From assembly GCF_008014745.1 (NCBI RefSeq), contig NZ_VPFD01000025.1, positions 1-64,000 of the forward strand: a DNA stretch of 64,000 bases, read 5' to 3'. Source of the stretch: Massilia arenae (lineage in GTDB: Bacteria > Pseudomonadota > Gammaproteobacteria > Burkholderiales > Burkholderiaceae_D). Both the position numbers and the translations under genes were made by a program. A model generated the notes under the pieces. The model was given only the letters and a program-made list of their open reading frames with translations. It did not search any database and was not told the DNA's origin. Below, piece by piece: positions 60,773 to 64,000 of this stretch (positions within the stretch are counted from its first letter, which is position 1; each line of letters begins with the position of its first letter).

Positions 60773-60991
60773 TTACTTGGTGCGGAACACGATGCGGGCC
60801 CGGGACAGGTCATACGGGGTCAACTCCACCGTTACCTTGTCACCCGGGAGGATGCGAATATAGTTCATCCGCATTTTACCCGAGATATGCCCCAGGACCA
60901 CATGGCCGTTTTCCAGCTTTACGCGGAACGTCGCGTTTGGGAGATTCTCCAGAATTTCCCCTTGCATTTGGATGACGTCGTCTTTTGCCAT
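60773..60991 (-). CDS. infA: Translation initiation factor IF-1
   Basis: A 72-residue S1/OB-fold protein: MAKDDVIQMQGEILENLPN and LPGDKVTVELTPYDLSRARI. It blocks the A site during initiation. It lies between secY and rpmJ, the usual betaproteobacterial place. Confidence 0.98.
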   Translation of the reverse strand: MAKDDVIQMQGEILENLPNATFRVKLENGHVVLGHISGKMRMNYIRILPGDKVTVELTPYDLSRARIVFRTK

Positions 60992-61012
60992 TCGCTCTAT
61001 GCACTCCGTCGC

Positions 61013-62347
61013 TTATCGCGTCGGAACTCCACCCTTGAAGTTGGCCTTCCGCAACAGAGAATCATATTGTTGCGACATGACGTAGTTCTGCACTTGTGCC
61101 ATGAAGTCCATCGTCACCACCACGATGATCAGGAGCGACGTGCCACCGAAGTAGAAGGGAACCTTCCACTGGGCGGTCATGAACTCCGGCACCAGGCACA
61201 CCAGGGTGATATAGACTGCACCGGCCAGGGTCAGGCGCATCAGGATCTTGTCGATATAGCGTGCGGTTTGCTCGCCCGGACGGATGCCCGGAACAAACGC
61301 GCCGCTCTTCTTCAAGTTATCCGCCGTTTCCTTGCTGTTGAATACCAGCGCGGTGTAGAAGAAGCAGAAGAACACGATCGCCACCGCATACAGCAAAGCG
61401 TGGATTGGCTCGCCTGGCGCCATCGACGCCGCCAGATCCTTCAGGAACCCGATCACCGGGCCGGACGAATCCTTGCCGCGAGTGAACCAGTCGACAATCG
61501 TCGCCGGGAACAGAATGATCGACGATGCGAAGATCGGCGGGATCACGCCTGCCATGTTCAGCTTCAAGGGCAGGTGGCTGGTTTGGCCACCGTAGATCTT
61601 GTTGCCGACCTGACGTTTCGCGTAATTGACCAGGATCTTGCGCTGCCCGCGTTCCACGAACACCACCGCATACGTCACCGCAGCCACCAGGACCACGATC
61701 AGGATGGCCGAGAAGCTGCCGATCGAACCGTTCGAGACCAGGGTGAACAAGCCGCCCAGGGCCGAAGGCAGACCTGCTGCGATACCGGCAAAGATGATGA
61801 TCGAAATGCCGTTGCCAAGACCACGTTCAGTGATCTGCTCGCCCAGCCACATGAGGAACATGGTGCCGGTCAAGAGGGTAACGACGGTCACGAAGCGGAA
61901 ACCGAGACCAGGGTCGATGACCAGGCCAGGTTGCGCCTCGAGCGCGACTGCGATGCCGAACGCCTGGAACAACGCCAGTGCCACCGTGAAGTAACGGGTG
62001 TACTGGGTGATCTTGCGGCGGCCGGCTTCGCCCTCTTTCTTCAACGCCTCGAGTTGCGGCGAGACGATCGATGCAAGCTGCATGATGATCGAAGCCGAAA
62101 TGTAAGGCATGATGCCGAGCGCGAACACGGTAAAGCGGGACAAGGCGCCACCCGAGAACATGTTGAACATGCCAAGGATGCCGCCCTCGTTCTGCTTGAA
62201 CAGCGCAGCGAGCTGCACCGGGTCAATCCCGGGAACCGGGATGTGAGCACCGATGCGGTACACGACCAATGCGCCAAGCAAAAACCACAGCCGGCCCCAG
62301 GGGAATCCGGAAGCGGCGCTTTTACCAAGTTGTGAATTAGTCGCCAA
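61013..62347 (-). CDS. secY: Protein translocase subunit SecY
   Basis: A 444-residue channel protein with ten transmembrane helices; RIGAHIPVPGIDP, the plug region after helix 1 and SASIIMQL are typical. The start codon is TTG at 62347, supported by GGAGC 6 nt upstream and by family alignment from memory (MATNSQLGK). 28 nt after rplO. Confidence 0.97.
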   Translation of the reverse strand: MATNSQLGKSAASGFPWGRLWFLLGALVVYRIGAHIPVPGIDPVQLAALFKQNEGGILGMFNMFSGGALSRFTVFALGIMPYISASIIMQLASIVSPQLEALKKEGEAGRRKITQYTRYFTVALALFQAFGIAVALEAQPGLVIDPGLGFRFVTVVTLLTGTMFLMWLGEQITERGLGNGISIIIFAGIAAGLPSALGGLFTLVSNGSIGSFSAILIVVLVAAVTYAVVFVERGQRKILVNYAKRQVGNKIYGGQTSHLPLKLNMAGVIPPIFASSIILFPATIVDWFTRGKDSSGPVIGFLKDLAASMAPGEPIHALLYAVAIVFFCFFYTALVFNSKETADNLKKSGAFVPGIRPGEQTARYIDKILMRLTLAGAVYITLVCLVPEFMTAQWKVPFYFGGTSLLIIVVVTMDFMAQVQNYVMSQQYDSLLRKANFKGGVPTR

Positions 62348-62375
62348 TTTTTGCTCCGATCAGGCAGCGGTCGCT

Positions 62376-62807
62376 TTACGCGACCGAGCCGCCAGCTGCT
62401 TCGATCGCTGCTTTCGCGCCAGCGGTCGCTTTCAGGCCCTTGAGGTTCACCGCTTTGGTGATCTCGCCGGACAGGATGACGCGCACGTCGCGTGCCAGGA
62501 CCGACAGGATGCCTGCCTGCTTGAGCACCATGATGTCGACATCGCCGACAGCCAGGTTGTTCAGGTCGGACAGACGAACTTCAGCCTTGAAGGTCGCGTT
62601 CAGCGATTTGAAGCCACGCTTCGGCAGACGGCGCTGCAGAGGCATCTGACCGCCTTCGAAGCCGACTTTGTGGAAGCCGCCCGAACGCGATTTCTGACCC
62701 TTGTGACCACGGCCGGCAGTCTTGCCCAGACCGGAGCCAATGCCGCGACCAACGCGACGCTTGTAGTGCTTGGCGCCGTCAGCTGGTTGAATGGTATTGA
62801 GTTCCAT
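62376..62807 (-). CDS. rplO: 50S ribosomal protein L15
   Basis: A 143-residue protein; RVGRGIGSGLGKTAGRGHKG and GGFHKVGFEGGQMPLQRRLP are L15 signatures. Confidence 0.99.
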   Translation of the reverse strand: MELNTIQPADGAKHYKRRVGRGIGSGLGKTAGRGHKGQKSRSGGFHKVGFEGGQMPLQRRLPKRGFKSLNATFKAEVRLSDLNNLAVGDVDIMVLKQAGILSVLARDVRVILSGEITKAVNLKGLKATAGAKAAIEAAGGSVA

Positions 62808-62835
62808 TGATTTCTCCGTTCACAAGCCCGAAGGC

Positions 62836-63015
62836 TTACGAAACAACTTTCACGAGGTACGAGACTTTGTTGATCATGCCACGCACGGATGGGGTGTCTT
62901 GCAGCTCGGAGACCGAGTTGACGCGACGCAGGCCCAGGCCGCGCACGGTGGCACGGTGGTCTTGACGGGTACCGATCAGGCCCTTGACGAGCTGAACTTT
63001 AACGGTGTTTGCCAT
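62836..63015 (-). CDS. rpmD: 50S ribosomal protein L30
   Basis: 59 residues, easily missed because of length. MANTVKVQLVKGLIGTRQDH starts it and the middle has RATVRGLGLRRVNSVSEL. It lies between rpsE and rplO, as expected for the spc operon. Confidence 0.97.
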   Translation of the reverse strand: MANTVKVQLVKGLIGTRQDHRATVRGLGLRRVNSVSELQDTPSVRGMINKVSYLVKVVS

Positions 63016-63026
63016 GTTATTTCCCC

Positions 63027-63545
63027 TTAACCGACGATGTCTTCGACCGACTTGCCGCGCTTGGCAGCGATGTCAGCCGCGGTGCTCATCTTCGACAGAC
63101 CGTCGAGAGTTGCGCGCACCAGGTTGTAAGGATTCGACGAACCGGTCGACTTGGCGACCACGTCGGTCACGCCCATCACTTCGAAGATAGCGCGCATTGC
63201 GCCACCAGCGATCACGCCGGTACCAGGTTTCGCTGGCATCATCATGACGCGCGAGGCGCCGTGACGACCGGACACGGTGTGATGCAGGGTACCGTTCTTG
63301 AGTGGCACCTTGATCAGGTTGCGGCGGGCTTCTTCCATCGCTTTTTGCACGCCGACTGGAACTTCCTTCGACTTGCCTTTGCCCATGCCGATGCGGCCAT
63401 CGCCGTCACCGACAACGGTCAGCGCTGCAAAACCCATGATACGACCACCCTTGACCACTTTGGTCACGCGGTTGATCGCGATCATTTTTTCGCGCATGCC
63501 ATCATCCGGCTTGTCGCTTGCCATTTTCGCTTGCATTTTTGCCAT
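63027..63545 (-). CDS. rpsE: 30S ribosomal protein S5
   Basis: A 172-residue protein: REKMIAINRVTKVVKGGRIM is the dsRBD-like S5 N-domain and AGGAMRAIFEVMGVTDVVAK the C-domain. 12 nt after rplR. Confidence 0.99.
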   Translation of the reverse strand: MAKMQAKMASDKPDDGMREKMIAINRVTKVVKGGRIMGFAALTVVGDGDGRIGMGKGKSKEVPVGVQKAMEEARRNLIKVPLKNGTLHHTVSGRHGASRVMMMPAKPGTGVIAGGAMRAIFEVMGVTDVVAKSTGSSNPYNLVRATLDGLSKMSTAADIAAKRGKSVEDIVG

Positions 63546-63557
63546 GACGATTCTTCC

Positions 63558-63920
63558 TTAGAACTTCAGACCGGCTTCACGCGCGGCTTCCGCCAGCGCC
63601 TTCACCCGACCGTGGTAACGGAAACCCGAGCGATCGAACGCAACTTCGGTGATTCCTGCTTTCAGTGCTTTCTCTGCGACGCGCTTGCCAACCAGGGCAG
63701 CTGCTGCAGCGTTGCCGCCGGCGCCGGTCTGGCCAGCCAGTTCGGCGCGCACTTCCGCTTCCAGGGTCGAAGCCGACACCAGTACTTTTGCGTCCGGGCT
63801 GATCAGGTTTGCGTAGATGTGCAGGTTGGTGCGGTGAACCGACAGACGGTTCACGCCCAGCTGGGCAATCTTGATGCGGGTCTGACGGCCACGACGCAGA
63901 CGGGATTGTTTCTTGTCCAT
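63558..63920 (-). CDS. rplR: 50S ribosomal protein L18
   Basis: A 120-residue 5S-rRNA-binding protein; RLSVHRTNLHIYANLISPDA and VAFDRSGFRYHGRVKALAEA are conserved. 11 nt after rplF. Confidence 0.99.
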   Translation of the reverse strand: MDKKQSRLRRGRQTRIKIAQLGVNRLSVHRTNLHIYANLISPDAKVLVSASTLEAEVRAELAGQTGAGGNAAAAALVGKRVAEKALKAGITEVAFDRSGFRYHGRVKALAEAAREAGLKF

Positions 63921-63931
63921 GTCTGCTCCGA

Positions 63932-64000
63932 TTATTTCTTCTTGGTTTCTTTAAGCTTGACCACTTCGTCCGAATAACGGACGCCCTTGCCCTTGTAAGG
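63932..64000 (-). CDS. rplF: 50S ribosomal protein L6, C-terminal fragment (runs off the window)
   Basis: The last 22 codons read PYKGKGVRYSDEVVKLKETK and on to KK-stop. The PYKGKGVRY motif is the hallmark of the L6 C-terminus. The rest lies beyond base 64000. Confidence 0.95.
   Translation of the reverse strand, partial: PYKGKGVRYSDEVVKLKETKKK

Overview
The window is about 64 kb of high-GC bacterial chromosome. It most likely comes from a betaproteobacterium of the Burkholderiales, close to Massilia/Telluria in the Oxalobacteraceae. The clues are gene order (mutM / TPR lipoprotein / lolB / ispE / tRNA-Gln / prs / rplY / pth; pilMNOPQ / aroK / aroB / dgt; cytochrome c4 / resB / ccsB / msrPQ; engB / hemB; the spc and alpha ribosomal operons), System II cytochrome c maturation, and protein style. 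The genus is inference from recognition, not from a search.

Layout. 1-175: right end of an IS3-family element sitting inside a REP-like palindrome. 198-9945: diguanylate cyclase, MOSC protein, large SF1 helicase, ychF, patatin-like protein and a DUF3857/transglutaminase-like exported protein. 9970-16396 (mostly minus): pth, rplY, prs, tRNA-Gln, ispE, lolB and a TPR lipoprotein. 16553-20449 (plus): mutM, a dynamin-like GTPase and mutY. 20519-22972: nitroreductase, SDR and LysR regulator. 22985-32952 (minus): pilMNOPQ, then an Ig-like lipoprotein gene, an in-frame aroK-aroB fusion and dgt. 33243-45343: mrcA, cyaY, lptM-like gene, lysA, msrQ, msrP, ccsB, resB, cytochrome c4, engB and hemB. 45344-55051: an accessory stretch with a low-GC DUF4160/DUF2442 pair bracketed by two diverged copies of one terminator, a membrane-anchored hypothetical protein, an RND efflux pair, a two-component system and a divergent Spy-like periplasmic protein. 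55107-64000 (minus): dsbD, then the alpha and spc operons from rplQ back to the end of rplF.

How genes work together. pilM-Q build the inner-membrane platform and secretin of type IV pili. c4/ResB/CcsB form the System II cytochrome c module, and DsbD supplies periplasmic reductant. MsrP/MsrQ repair periplasmic methionine sulfoxide. MutM and MutY are the two glycosylases of the GO (8-oxoguanine) system. The response regulator, kinase, adaptor and RND permease run in one direction with the Spy-like gene facing away, which looks like an envelope-stress and efflux module.

Intergenic DNA is unusually structured. Five copies of one REP/BIME-like palindrome occur, one of them inside the ribosomal alpha operon. 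Long hairpins punctuate rpsK-rpsD-rpoA-rplQ, and a 19-bp-stem palindrome follows the RND gene. The candidates most worth a second look are the DUF4160/DUF2442 cassette between duplicated terminators, and the AroKB fusion with a terminator about 12 nt before its start codon.
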